A stretch of 64,000 nucleotides of DNA from Streptomyces sp. LUP47B (lineage in GTDB: Bacteria; Actinomycetota; Actinomycetes; Streptomycetales; Streptomycetaceae), in the NCBI RefSeq assembly GCF_001746295.1, contig NZ_MJAH01000015.1, positions 1 through 64,000 on the forward strand, in the 5' to 3' direction. Of this stretch, positions 25,480 through 33,113 are shown in pieces. The notes under the pieces were generated by a model, which saw nothing but the letters and a program-made list of their open reading frames with translations, did not search any database and had not been told where the DNA came from. Positions within the stretch are counted from its first letter, which is position 1. Every line of letters begins with the position of its first letter. The position numbers and the translations under genes are program-made.

Positions 25480-26826
25480 TCACTCGCCCGGGGCCGCCGT
25501 GACGACGCCTGCCGCGATGGCGGCGGAGAGGGCCGCGTGGTCGCTCGTGGTCCGGTCGGCGTAGGTGAGCGCGAAGTCGGCGACCGACTGGTCGAAGGTG
25601 TCGGCGGTGCCCAGGTACGCGGCGATGGCGATGCGGTCGCCGGAGCGGGCGTGCGCGCGGGCCAGGGTGGTGCCGCACAGGCGGGCGTAGGCCCTGAGGT
25701 CGGCCGGGGGCATGCCGGCCACGTCCGCGGAGCTCTTCATGTCACGCAGCCGGCGCCAGTAGAAGGCGCGCCCCTGCGGCCCGCTCATCCAGCCCAGGAA
25801 GATGTCGCTCGCAGCCTGGAGCAGACGCTGGCCCACGACCACACGGCGGCCGGCATGGTCGTAGGGGCCATGCGGCAGATGTTCCTCCAGTACGGATTCC
25901 CGCGCCTCCTTGATCTGCAGGAACAGCGGATCGTCGACGTCCCGCCCCTCCAGCAGCACGATGAAGCAGCGCAGGCCGACGCTCCCGACGCCGACGACCT
26001 TGCGGGCCGCGTCGACGAAGCGGTAGCGGTCCAGGAGCAGCCGGCGTTCCTCGGAGAGCGTGGAGCGGTAGTCGCTGAAGATCTTGCGCAGGCTGGCCAT
26101 GTCGGACGCGCCGGCCGGTTCGAGGAGTGGCGGGTCGTGGACGATGCGGCGGCGGCCTTCGACGACCTCCGTGAGCTTGCCGAGCGCCTGGATGCTGGTG
26201 CGGCGGCGGGCCCGGGTGAGGCTGGACTCCACGTGCCGGCGGTGACGGGCGGAACGCACGAGGGGCAGCAGGCTGTCGGCGTCGGCGCTCGCGTACCAGA
26301 CCTCCAGCTCGCCCAGGCGGGCCAGCCGGCGCATGGCCGTGCGGTACGCGGTGACGGCCTCCCCCGCCGCCCGGTGGGCCTTGGCCTCGCTGTGGCCGTT
26401 CTCGCGGGCGGCCACGGCGACGCTCGCGGCGAGCCGTTTGACGTCCCACTCGAAGGGGCCGAGGAAGGTCTCGTCGAAGTCGTTGAGGTCGAAGTGGAGG
26501 GAGCGGGAGCGTTCCGGGGAGGCGTACAGGCCGAAGTTGAGCAGGTGGGCGTCGCCGCAGAGCTGCACGGTGAGGCCGGTGTGGGGCTGGGCGGCGAGAT
26601 CGGCGGCCATCACGGCGGCCGCGCCGCGCAGGAAGGCGAGGGGGGAGGCGGACATCCTGCCGTAGCGGATCGGCAGCAGCTCCGGGAGCCGGTCGCGGCC
26701 CTGCCGTTCCAGTACGGCGACGGGGTCGGGGCGGTCGACGGACGGGATCCAGACGGCGTGGGCGGAACGGGGGACGAGCTTGCGGGCGGTGCGGCCGCGC
26801 TCCGCGCGGGTGGCGGGGGTGTTCAT
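25480..26826 (-). CDS. DUF2252 protein
   Basis: 448 aa. Recognised by the run of family motifs: RYGRMSASPLAFLRGAA near residue 55, LCGDAHLLNFGLYASPER, FDLNDFDETFLGPFEWD and, late in the chain, SGPQGRAFYWRRLRDMK. DUF2252 is distantly like protein- or aminoglycoside-kinase folds, and the GDAH..N and DFDE motifs look like kinase catalytic and metal sites, but no substrate is known. Cytoplasmic. Divergent from the AlkZ-like gene. Confidence 0.9.
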   Translation of the reverse strand: MNTPATRAERGRTARKLVPRSAHAVWIPSVDRPDPVAVLERQGRDRLPELLPIRYGRMSASPLAFLRGAAAVMAADLAAQPHTGLTVQLCGDAHLLNFGLYASPERSRSLHFDLNDFDETFLGPFEWDVKRLAASVAVAARENGHSEAKAHRAAGEAVTAYRTAMRRLARLGELEVWYASADADSLLPLVRSARHRRHVESSLTRARRRTSIQALGKLTEVVEGRRRIVHDPPLLEPAGASDMASLRKIFSDYRSTLSEERRLLLDRYRFVDAARKVVGVGSVGLRCFIVLLEGRDVDDPLFLQIKEARESVLEEHLPHGPYDHAGRRVVVGQRLLQAASDIFLGWMSGPQGRAFYWRRLRDMKSSADVAGMPPADLRAYARLCGTTLARAHARSGDRIAIAAYLGTADTFDQSVADFALTYADRTTSDHAALSAAIAAGVVTAAPGE

Positions 26827-26963
26827 GTGCCCTGTCTCCGGGTCACGCTCGCCTCCTGGTCGCCGGTGTCGTTCACCTCCTCATCGCAGTGAAGGGCCGG
26901 AGGGGGAGGGTGCGCATGCGGGGTACGGCGATCGGGTGACGTGTGCGTCGGGGTGCGGTGTGT

Positions 26964-27006
26964 CGTCGTGGCTGGTCGCGCCGGTCCCGCGCCCCTTTGG
27001 GGCGCG
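26964..27006 (-). repeat. Dispersed intergenic repeat, copy C (inverted, shortened)
   Basis: Read on the minus strand: CGCGCCCCAAAGGGGCGCGG, then GACCGGCGCGACCAGCCACG. Both ends match copies A and B but the central GCGGCTCCGCCGC part is missing. The copy ends exactly where the DNA-damage promoter of the next gene begins. Confidence 0.6.
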
Positions 27007-27029
27007 TTGTCAGTGGCCTGCGTCAAGAT
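27007..27029 (+). promoter_or_regulatory. PafBC-type (RecA-independent DNA damage) promoter before the AlkZ-like gene
   Basis: TTGTCAGTG (27007-27015), 8 nt, CAAGAT (27024-27029). The reported mycobacterial/Streptomyces RecA-NDp consensus is TTGTCRGTG-N8-TAnnnT; the upstream element and spacing are exact and the -10 has one mismatch. The expected start point falls on the ATG at 27037, giving a leaderless message. Confidence 0.65.
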
Positions 27030-27036
27030 GGGCCGT

Positions 27037-28236
27037 ATGGCTACGGGTGGCGGGGAGCGGTACATCGGGGTGGATGAGCGGCGGGCTCGGCTGGGCTTGC
27101 GGCAGCAGCTTGCCGGGGCGGCTCGGGTGAGGAGTCCCGAGGAGGTGGCCGACGCTCTGGTCGCGCTGCACGGGTCCGATCCCGCGACCGTGTATCTGGC
27201 GATCGGCGCGCGGCTCGTGGATCCTTCGGGGACCGTCGCCGAGACCGAGCGGGCGTTGTACGAGGACCGGTCGTTGGTGCGGATGCACGGGATGCGGCAC
27301 ACCGTGTTCGCGTTCCCGACCGAGCTCACCGCCGTCGTGCACGCCTCGACCGGCCTCACGGTCGCCGCGCGGGAACGGGCCGCGCTGCTCAAGGACATGG
27401 CGAAGGCCGGGGCCCCGGACGCAACCTGGCTGAAGGAGGTCGAGGAGTCGACGCTGGCCGCACTCGCCCGGCGCGGCCAGGCGACGGCGACGGAGCTCAC
27501 CCAGGACGAGCCGAGGCTGCGCGAGCAGTTCGTGTACGCGGCCGGGAAGAGCTACGAGGGCGTCCACTCCGTCTCGAGCCGTCTGCTGAGGGTGCTCGGC
27601 GTGGAGGGCAAGGTGGTCCGCGGCCGGCCGCTCGGCTCCTGGATCTCCACGCAGTTCCGCTGGGCGGTGGCGCCCCCGCATCCCGAACTCGACGTGGCCG
27701 AGGCCCAGGCCGCGTTGCTGCGGCGGTGGCTCACCGTGTGCGGCCCCGCCACCGAGGCCGACCTGAAGTGGTGGACGGGCTGGAAGGTGACCGACGTCCG
27801 CCGCGCGCTCACGGCGATCCGCGCGGTCCGGGTGTCCGTCGACGAGGGCCCGGCGTACGTCGTCGACGGCGACGCCGACCCGGTCGCGGGACCCGTGGAG
27901 CCCTGGGCGGCGTTGCTGCCCGGCCTCGATCCGACGGCGATGGGCTGGCAGCAGCGGGACTGGTATCTGGCACCGGCGCTGCGGCCCGCGCTGTTCGACC
28001 GCAGCGGCAACGTGGGACCGACGGTGTGGTGGAACGGGCGGGTGGTGGGGGGTTGGGGACAGCAGCCCGACGGGGAGATCGTCTGGCGGTTGCTGGACAC
28101 GGAGGGCGTGGGAAGCGAGGCCGAGGCGGCCATCGCGGTGGAGGCCGCCCGGTTGCGGGACTGGGTGGGGGCGACTCGGGTGCGGCCCCGGTTCCAGACG
28201 CCGTTGGAGAAGGAACTGGCCGAACTCGCGGGCTGA
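27037..28236 (+). CDS. AlkZ/YcaQ-like winged-helix DNA glycosylase homologue (HTH_42)
   Basis: 399 aa. The fold family (three winged helices, once DUF1006) includes AlkZ and E. coli YcaQ, glycosylases that unhook interstrand crosslinks and bulky lesions. Family features: RARLGLRQQL start, VALHGSDPATVYLA, the middle SRLLRVLGVEGKVVRG, and the closing FDRSGNVGPTVWWNGRVVGGW. At the position where AlkZ has its catalytic QxQ, this protein reads H45-G-S47, so chemistry may differ or be absent. The ATG at 27037 fits the promoter spacing. A DNA-damage promoter supports a repair role. Convergent with the small unknown gene that has the same promoter type. Confidence 0.8.
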   Translation: MATGGGERYIGVDERRARLGLRQQLAGAARVRSPEEVADALVALHGSDPATVYLAIGARLVDPSGTVAETERALYEDRSLVRMHGMRHTVFAFPTELTAVVHASTGLTVAARERAALLKDMAKAGAPDATWLKEVEESTLAALARRGQATATELTQDEPRLREQFVYAAGKSYEGVHSVSSRLLRVLGVEGKVVRGRPLGSWISTQFRWAVAPPHPELDVAEAQAALLRRWLTVCGPATEADLKWWTGWKVTDVRRALTAIRAVRVSVDEGPAYVVDGDADPVAGPVEPWAALLPGLDPTAMGWQQRDWYLAPALRPALFDRSGNVGPTVWWNGRVVGGWGQQPDGEIVWRLLDTEGVGSEAEAAIAVEAARLRDWVGATRVRPRFQTPLEKELAELAG

Positions 28237-28420
28237 CCGGAACGCGGGGTGCTCGGCGGCCGGGTCACTGGCCGGGTCGACCCGGAAGGGGCCGTCCAGA
28301 TCCCGGCGCGGCGGCCCCGCGCCCGGATCGCGTCGGCGATGCCCGCGCGGGAGCGGAAGCGGCCGGAGAGGGTGAGCCAGTCGCCGAGGGCTTGCGGTAG
28401 CCATCGCCGATCTGGACGAA

Positions 28421-28454
28421 CGCCGGGCGCCCTGAGGGATCAGGGACACCCGGC
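28421..28454. terminator. Hairpin between two damage-promoter genes
   Basis: GCCGGG-CG-CCCTGA / TCAGGG-ACA-CCCGGC forms a stem with an internal loop, 8 bp from the end of the convergent small gene. The remaining spacer (28237-28420) holds nothing I can identify. Confidence 0.65.
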
Positions 28455-28462
28455 GCCACGGC

Positions 28463-28777
28463 CTATCGCGAGTAACGCATCAGCGCCCGCACCATGTGGC
28501 ACGTCGTGTCCGACGGTGGGTGGACGCCGATCATCTCCGCCGCGTCCCGGATCGTCTCGTTGCGGGCCTGGTTCGGCACGTAGACGCCGGAGTCGAGCAG
28601 GGCGATCGCCAGCCGCATCGCCTTGAGGCGGCGGTTGTGGGTGACATACCACTCGCGGGGACGGCCCGGCGGCAACGGGCGCTTCTCCACGGGGGTGTAC
28701 GGCAGGTCGAGCAGCACGGGGTGCTTCGCGGTGGACTGGGTCGGGAACGGCTTCGGCTTCAGTGCGGCAGCGGGCAC
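28463..28777 (-). CDS. Small unknown protein with DNA-damage promoter
   Basis: 104 aa. The AGGAGG ribosome site abuts an ATG (28783) but is 6 nt from the GTG at 28777, so the GTG is the likely start. The first 45 residues are Pro/Lys-rich; the rest is helical with REWYVTHNRRLKAMRLAIAL and NETIRDAAEMIGVHPPSDTT, which could hold a helix-turn-helix-like unit. No known family, no membrane segment. Upstream lies an exact TTGTCAGTG-N8-TAGAAT promoter and a partial LexA box, the same pair of controls as on mycobacterial recA. A role in DNA damage is inferred from regulation only. Confidence 0.75.
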   Translation of the reverse strand: MPAAALKPKPFPTQSTAKHPVLLDLPYTPVEKRPLPPGRPREWYVTHNRRLKAMRLAIALLDSGVYVPNQARNETIRDAAEMIGVHPPSDTTCHMVRALMRYSR

Positions 28778-28829
28778 AGGCATCCTCCTGTCGCGGTAAG
28801 GACGACCACCGGATGACCCGGCGACGCCC

Positions 28830-28845
28830 TCGAACACTGGTTTTA
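28830..28845 (-). promoter_or_regulatory. Candidate LexA (SOS) box
   Basis: TCGAAC-ACTG-GTTTTA matches the actinobacterial LexA palindrome TCGAAC-N4-GTTCGA at 10 of 12 half-site bases. It directly follows the -10 of the damage promoter on the minus strand, a position where LexA would block transcription. Confidence 0.45.
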
Positions 28846-28867
28846 TTCTACCGTCCGCCACTGACAA
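28845..28867 (-). promoter_or_regulatory. PafBC-type DNA-damage promoter, perfect match
   Basis: On the minus strand: TTGTCAGTG (28867-28859), 8 nt (GCGGACGG), TAGAAT (28850-28845). All positions of TTGTCRGTG-N8-TAnnnT are met. The predicted start point near 28838 leaves a leader of about 60 nt carrying AGGAGG before the small gene. Confidence 0.8.
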
Positions 28868-28942
28868 AAGCCCCTGGCCACAAGGGCTTTCGGGGGTGCT
28901 GTGACGCAGGTGGAAGACGGGTTTTCGCGTACCGTGGAGACC

Positions 28943-29305
28943 ATGGAGATCTGGATCAATCCGGCCTGTTCGAAGTGCCGCAGCGCGATCAGTCTGCTCG
29001 ACGCGGAGGGTGCCGAGTACACCGTCCGCCGCTATCTGGAGGACGTCCCGAGCGAGGACGAGATCCGTGAGGTGCTCGACCGGCTCGGGCTCGAACCGTG
29101 GGACATCACCCGCACCCAGGAAGCCGCCGCCAAGGAGCTCGGCCTCAAGGAGTGGGCCCGGGACGACAGTTCACGCGATCGCTGGATCACCGCGCTCGCC
29201 GAACATCCGAAGCTGATCCAGCGGCCCCTCATCACGGCGGACGACGGCTCCGCGGTGGTCGGGCGCACCGAGGACGCCGTACGGGACGCCTTGGCCAGGA
29301 AATAG
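28943..29305 (+). CDS. ArsC/Spx-family protein (arsenate reductase-like)
   Basis: 120 aa thioredoxin-fold protein. MEIWINPACSKCRSA holds a CxxC pair near the N-terminus where the ArsC catalytic Cys sits; the ArsC/Spx core follows (RYLEDVPSEDEIREVLDRLG, LIQRPLITADDG). Proteins of this group can be glutaredoxin-linked arsenate reductases or redox regulators such as Spx and YffB; there are no ars genes nearby, so a housekeeping redox role is equally likely. TACCGT 7 nt before the ATG and no clear ribosome site suggest a leaderless message. A 7-bp hairpin (28867-28890) lies 50 bp upstream. Confidence 0.85.
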   Translation: MEIWINPACSKCRSAISLLDAEGAEYTVRRYLEDVPSEDEIREVLDRLGLEPWDITRTQEAAAKELGLKEWARDDSSRDRWITALAEHPKLIQRPLITADDGSAVVGRTEDAVRDALARK

Positions 29306-29412
29306 CGGGGTGTGACGCAGGTTACGTCAGCTGACTCCTGTAACCGCTGAGTAACCTCGTTCGGTATCTCGTACATAGCGGCGTACGCTCCCCTAGCTCT
29401 CAGGAGGCGCGG

Positions 29413-30078
29413 ATGTCGCGCAGGAGAACACTCGGTACGAAGAAGAAGGTCGCGCTGCTGGTGAGCGCGGCGGCGGTGGCGGGTGGTGGGGCCTTCGTGA
29501 TGGCCTCCACCTCGAACGCCGCGACCCCGCAGACGGCGGCGGAGTCGACGGTCTGCCAGGGCCTCGCCACCGCGCTCGGCAACAACCAGCGGTTCATCGA
29601 GGGACAACGCTCCGCTCCCGACGCCCAGTCGGCGGCCCGGATCGCCAACCGGGAAGCGGTGATCGCACAGATCAAGGTGCAGCAGGAGGCGTCCGGTTGC
29701 GCGGTCGGGGAGTCGGCTCAGGGCTCCCAGGCCGCCGCGGGACAGCCCTCACAGGCCGCGTCGGCGTCTGCGCCTGCATCCACGTCCCCGCCCGCCGCTC
29801 AGGCTCCCCCTGCCGGGAACGCCGCCTCCGGGCAGCAGGTCTGCAACGGCTCTACCGTCACGCTCTCCGGTGAGGCCGGCGCGCCCGCCGCGTCCAGCAA
29901 CCAGTTCCCGGCCGGCACGAAGCTGAAGGTCACCAACCTGGACAACAACAAGTCCACGACGGTGGAGGTCACTTCGGTCTCCGGCAGCTGTGCCCTGCTC
30001 AACAACGCGGCCTTCGAACAGGTGCGGGAGCCCGGCAAGTTCCTCATCCGCCGGGCTCTGATCGAGAAGGTGGGCTGA
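29413..30078 (+). CDS. Secreted protein with RlpA-like C-terminal region
   Basis: 221 aa. Signal peptide about 1-37 (KKKVALLVSAAAVAGGGAF, cut after SNAA), a helical region (40-95), a Ser/Ala/Pro/Gln linker (97-140), then about 80 residues with GTKLKVTNLDNNKSTTVEV and LLNNAAFEQVREPGKF. The latter resembles a double-psi beta-barrel of the RlpA type, which acts on peptidoglycan, but the catalytic Asp/His are not evident and the match is by eye. CAGGAGG ribosome site. A GGTTAC/GTAACC repeat cluster lies in the 107-bp leader. Convergent with the hydrolase gene. Confidence 0.7.
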   Translation: MSRRRTLGTKKKVALLVSAAAVAGGGAFVMASTSNAATPQTAAESTVCQGLATALGNNQRFIEGQRSAPDAQSAARIANREAVIAQIKVQQEASGCAVGESAQGSQAAAGQPSQAASASAPASTSPPAAQAPPAGNAASGQQVCNGSTVTLSGEAGAPAASSNQFPAGTKLKVTNLDNNKSTTVEVTSVSGSCALLNNAAFEQVREPGKFLIRRALIEKVG

Positions 30079-30080
30079 GG

Positions 30081-30947
30081 TCATTCGGGGCGTTCGCCCA
30101 GGAACTCGCTGAGGCGGCGGGCCAGTTCGGGAGGTGCGGACTGCGGCAGCGCGTGGTGGGAGACGCCGGGGACGACGTCGATCTCCGCCCGCGGCAGCAG
30201 TTCGCCGGCCCGGGCCGTCACCTTGTAGGGGTCGTGGGCAATGCTGTTCGCGGCCACGAGCAGCAGGACCGGCGTGTTCAGGACGCGCAGTGCGTCCGGG
30301 GCGAGGCGGGGACCGGTGACCGGTCGGGCGGCGGGGAAACCGGCGGCGGCCTCCTGGAGGCGGAGCCAGTCGGGGTCCAGGCCGGCCGCTCCCCCGGTCT
30401 CCCAGTCCAGGAAGGCGCGCACCCGGGCCGGCGTGGGTCGCAGCAGCATCGGCAGGGCGTGCAGCAGATACGCCGCCTTGAACCCGGCGAAGCACTGGGT
30501 CGGGTCCAGGAGGAACAGGCGGCGCATCCGGTCGGGGGCGCGCACGGCGTGGTGCAGGGCGATCCAGGCACCGTACGAGTGTCCGCCGAAGTCGGCCTCC
30601 GTGACGCCGAGTCCGTCGAGGAGGGCGTCCAGCCAGGCGGCCAGGTCGGCGACCGTACGAGGGTGACGGTCGGCGGCCGGTTCGCTGCGGCCGGGGGCTC
30701 CGATCAGGTCGACGGCGAGGACCCGGTGGGTGCGGGCGAGGTGGGCGGCCTGGGCGTACCAGGACGTGGAGGTCGCTCCACCGCCGCCCGGCAGCAGGAC
30801 GAGCGGGGGCGCGTCGGCCGGGCCGCACGCGTTGACGTGAGTGGTGCCGAACGGGGTCGGCACCCGGAGCGCCTCCCGGTCGGCGGGCCACTTGGACAGC
30901 ACCTTGTCGTAGGCGGCCTGGAACGCGTCGCCGTCGTATCTGCCCAT
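30081..30947 (-). CDS. Alpha/beta-hydrolase
   Basis: 288 aa. Alpha/beta-hydrolase fold with the oxyanion region PLVLLPGGGGA, the nucleophile elbow GGHSYG (Ser), and the late His in VSHHALP. Substrate unknown. The ATG at 30947 follows GGGAGGG, which is part of a perfect inverted repeat shared with the divergent marR-type gene; the two are very likely a regulator and its target. Cytoplasmic; 288 aa is usual for the family. Confidence 0.85.
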   Translation of the reverse strand: MGRYDGDAFQAAYDKVLSKWPADREALRVPTPFGTTHVNACGPADAPPLVLLPGGGGATSTSWYAQAAHLARTHRVLAVDLIGAPGRSEPAADRHPRTVADLAAWLDALLDGLGVTEADFGGHSYGAWIALHHAVRAPDRMRRLFLLDPTQCFAGFKAAYLLHALPMLLRPTPARVRAFLDWETGGAAGLDPDWLRLQEAAAGFPAARPVTGPRLAPDALRVLNTPVLLLVAANSIAHDPYKVTARAGELLPRAEIDVVPGVSHHALPQSAPPELARRLSEFLGERPE

Positions 30948-30951
30948 CGAT

Positions 30952-31008
30952 CCCTCCCGTATTATCTCGCTCAGCAAGATACTCGATGAGCGAGATAATA
31001 CGGGAGGG
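30952..31008. promoter_or_regulatory. Perfect 22-bp inverted repeat covering a divergent promoter and both ribosome sites
   Basis: Arms CCCTCCCGTATTATCTCGCT+CA (30952-30973) and its exact complement (30987-31008), centre GCAAGATACTCGA. Nested inside is TATCT-C-GCTCAGC-A-AGATA, a near-perfect 19-bp palindrome of MarR-operator type, and a second partial copy to its right. The outer ends (GGGAGGG on each strand) are the ribosome sites of both genes. Confidence 0.85.
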
Positions 31009-31013
31009 TGCAC

Positions 31014-31463
31014 ATGTCGTCCCCGGGACCTGAGATGGAGATCGTCCATCTCCTGCGCGCGGTGGCCGTCGAACTCGGCCTGCACAGTGCCCGGTTCGCC
31101 CAGCGCAACGCCATGCATCCGACGGACGTCCGTGCTCTGATCGCCCTGATGGACGCCTCCCGCGCGGGCGAGGAGATGACGGCGGGGCGGCTCGGCACGG
31201 AGCTCGGGCTCAACTCGGCGGGGACGACCTCGCTGCTCGACCGGTTGGAGCGGGCCGGTCATGTGCGGCGGGTGCGGGGGCGGGAGGACCGGCGCAAGGT
31301 GGTCGTCGAGGTGGACGAACGCGCGGTGGAGCTGGGGCAGGCCTTCTTCGGACCGCTGATCGGGCGGGCGGTGGAGCTGCTCCAGGGGTACGACGAGGGG
31401 GAGCGGGCGGCCATCCGTGGCTTCTTGGCGGGCGTGCGGGACGCGGCGGCCGAGGAGGCCTGA
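31014..31463 (+). CDS. MarR-family regulator
   Basis: 149 aa. Winged-helix MarR protein with MHPTDVRALIALMDA, the HTH (LGTELGLNSAGTTSLLDRLERAG) and the wing GHVRRVRGREDRRKVVVEVD. It usually binds palindromic DNA as a dimer and releases on binding a phenolic or oxidant. The ATG at 31014 follows GGGAGGG within the inverted repeat; a GTG at 31008 overlaps that site and is less likely. Likely autoregulated and the repressor of the divergent hydrolase. Confidence 0.9.
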   Translation: MSSPGPEMEIVHLLRAVAVELGLHSARFAQRNAMHPTDVRALIALMDASRAGEEMTAGRLGTELGLNSAGTTSLLDRLERAGHVRRVRGREDRRKVVVEVDERAVELGQAFFGPLIGRAVELLQGYDEGERAAIRGFLAGVRDAAAEEA

Positions 31464-31484
31464 CGCGCGGACCGGCCGCTCCAC

Positions 31485-32492
31485 TCAGTGGCGTTCGCCG
31501 GCCGCGAGTGCCTTCGCCTCCGTCTCCTCGTCGATTCCCAGTACCGGCCGGTCCGGGCGCTGCGGCGCCACCCCGCCGATCTCCCGCAGCCAGCGCCAGG
31601 TGTCGGACACCGTCTCGGTGACCGGACGGCAGCGCAGGCCGGCCGCGGCGGCCCGGGAGGTGTCCCCGCCATGGAGGCTGGTGTGCAGGTCGGTACCGGG
31701 CGGGACCCACACCGGCAGGCCGGTCCAGGGTTCGATGCCCGCGCCGAGGACGACGTCCGGGTCGGTCCACCGCAGTTCGGCGTCCGACCCGGTCACGGCC
31801 ACGCAAGCGCCGAGGAGTTCGGCCATGGTGGTGTGGCCGGGCGGGCCGACCAGGTTGTACGGGCCGTTCAGCTCCGCCTCGGCGGCGCTCAGCGTCCACC
31901 GCGCCAGGTCGCGGACGTCGACGTACTGGAGAGGGAGGTCCTGTGGCCCCGGTGCGAGGACCTGCCCGCCGCGGGCGATACGGCCCAGCCACCACGGGAG
32001 CCGGCCGATGTTCTCGTACGGGCCGAGGATCAGCCCGGCCCGTACGAGCAGGGAGCGGTCCGTGCCGAACGCCTCGACGGCGGCCAGTTCTCCGCCCCGT
32101 TTGTCCCGGGCGTAGTCGGTCTGCTCCGCGTCGGCCGCGGCGCCCTCGACCAGGGGCGCGTCCTCGGTGTGTCCGGCCGGCTGCGGCCACGCGTACACCG
32201 AGCGACTCGACACGTACGCGTACCGGTCGGCGCGGCCCCGCAGCAGCCGCGCCGCGTCCCGGACCGCGCGGGGCGCCGCCGACCAGGTGTCGACGACCAG
32301 GTCCCAGGGGCCCCCGTCGGCCAGGGCCGTGAGTCCGTCGGGCGCGGTGCGGTCGCCGTGCAGCGACCGCACCCCGGCCACGGGCGCGTGCCGTCCCCGG
32401 TGGAAGACGGTCACGTCCCAGCCGCGTTCCAGGGCCGCCTCGGCGACGGCCCGGCCGACGAACTCCGTACCACCCAGCAGAAGAAGTCTCAT
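31485..32492 (-). CDS. NAD-dependent epimerase/dehydratase-like SDR
   Basis: 335 aa extended SDR. N-terminal LLLLGGTEFVGRAVAEAAL gives the nucleotide-binding motif; the catalytic pair is seen only weakly (SSRSVYAWP). The family includes RNA-binding and sugar-nucleotide enzymes; a run of Streptomyces homologues are annotated simply as reductases. Convergent with marR (21 bp). No partner gene identifies the substrate. Confidence 0.8.
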   Translation of the reverse strand: MRLLLLGGTEFVGRAVAEAALERGWDVTVFHRGRHAPVAGVRSLHGDRTAPDGLTALADGGPWDLVVDTWSAAPRAVRDAARLLRGRADRYAYVSSRSVYAWPQPAGHTEDAPLVEGAAADAEQTDYARDKRGGELAAVEAFGTDRSLLVRAGLILGPYENIGRLPWWLGRIARGGQVLAPGPQDLPLQYVDVRDLARWTLSAAEAELNGPYNLVGPPGHTTMAELLGACVAVTGSDAELRWTDPDVVLGAGIEPWTGLPVWVPPGTDLHTSLHGGDTSRAAAAGLRCRPVTETVSDTWRWLREIGGVAPQRPDRPVLGIDEETEAKALAAGERH

Positions 32493-32552
32493 GCCCGTGA
32501 CTGTGCCCGCCGGAGCGCCGCGGGGGAACCCGGATCTGCCCTGGGCAGACGG

Positions 32553-33113
32553 TCAGCCGCCGGTCGGCGGGGTGTACTTGTAACCGACCCGGCGCACGGT
32601 CTGGATCGCGCCCCGGAACTCCGCGCCCAGCTTGCGGCGCAGCCGGGCGATGTGGACGTCGACGGTACGGCCGTCGCCCACGTGACCGTAGCCCCAGACC
32701 GTGGTGACCAGCTGGTCGCGGGTGTGCACCCGGTGGGGGTTCTGGACGAGGTGGGCGAGGAGCTCGAACTCCAGGTAGGTGAGGTCGAGTTGACTGCCGT
32801 TCACCTCGGCGGTGCGCTGCACGGTGTCGATCCGTACGAGGGGGGCGCCGGCGTCCGCGTCGGTGACCGTGGGGTGCGGCCGGAAGGGCTGGTGCTGGTC
32901 GGCCGGGACGAGCACCAGGTAGCCGATCATCGGGGGCCGGCCCGGCAGGACGGGCAGGGTGTGCTGGGGAGCGGGAAGCCAGGTGGCGCCCGGAGGAAGG
33001 AACTCCGGCGCTTCGGGGACCTCGTCGGGGCGGACGGCTCGGAGTCGGTGCCGTGCGCCGTTCTCGGACGGGGTGGCGAGGGGAGCGGTGGAGAGAGAAC
33101 GAGTGGTCGCCAT
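32553..33113 (-). CDS. Orphan OmpR-type winged-helix regulator
   Basis: 186 aa. No receiver domain. About 90 N-terminal residues of no known fold are followed by a complete OmpR/PhoB DNA-binding domain (LTYLEFELLAHLVQNPHRV, TRDQLVTTVWGYGH, RTVDVHIARLRRKLG, VGYKY). The same layout is known for atypical actinobacterial regulators that act without phosphorylation. The ATG at 33113 follows AAAGAGCT. It reads in the same direction as glnII, behind that gene's terminator. Targets unknown; nitrogen-related control is only a guess from position. Confidence 0.85.
   Translation of the reverse strand: MATTRSLSTAPLATPSENGARHRLRAVRPDEVPEAPEFLPPGATWLPAPQHTLPVLPGRPPMIGYLVLVPADQHQPFRPHPTVTDADAGAPLVRIDTVQRTAEVNGSQLDLTYLEFELLAHLVQNPHRVHTRDQLVTTVWGYGHVGDGRTVDVHIARLRRKLGAEFRGAIQTVRRVGYKYTPPTGG

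Noticed and set aside
28867..28890. Hairpin AAAGCCC-N10-GGGCTTT before arsC as a riboswitch or terminator
   Set aside because: The stem is only 7 bp, overlaps the opposing promoter, and lies before the likely leaderless start of arsC, so it would not be in its message.
29319..29356. GGTTAC/GTAACC/GTAACC cluster before the RlpA-like gene as an ECF-sigma promoter
   Set aside because: Spacing to any CGT-type -10 is wrong (13 or 24 nt); left as an unexplained repeat in the leader.
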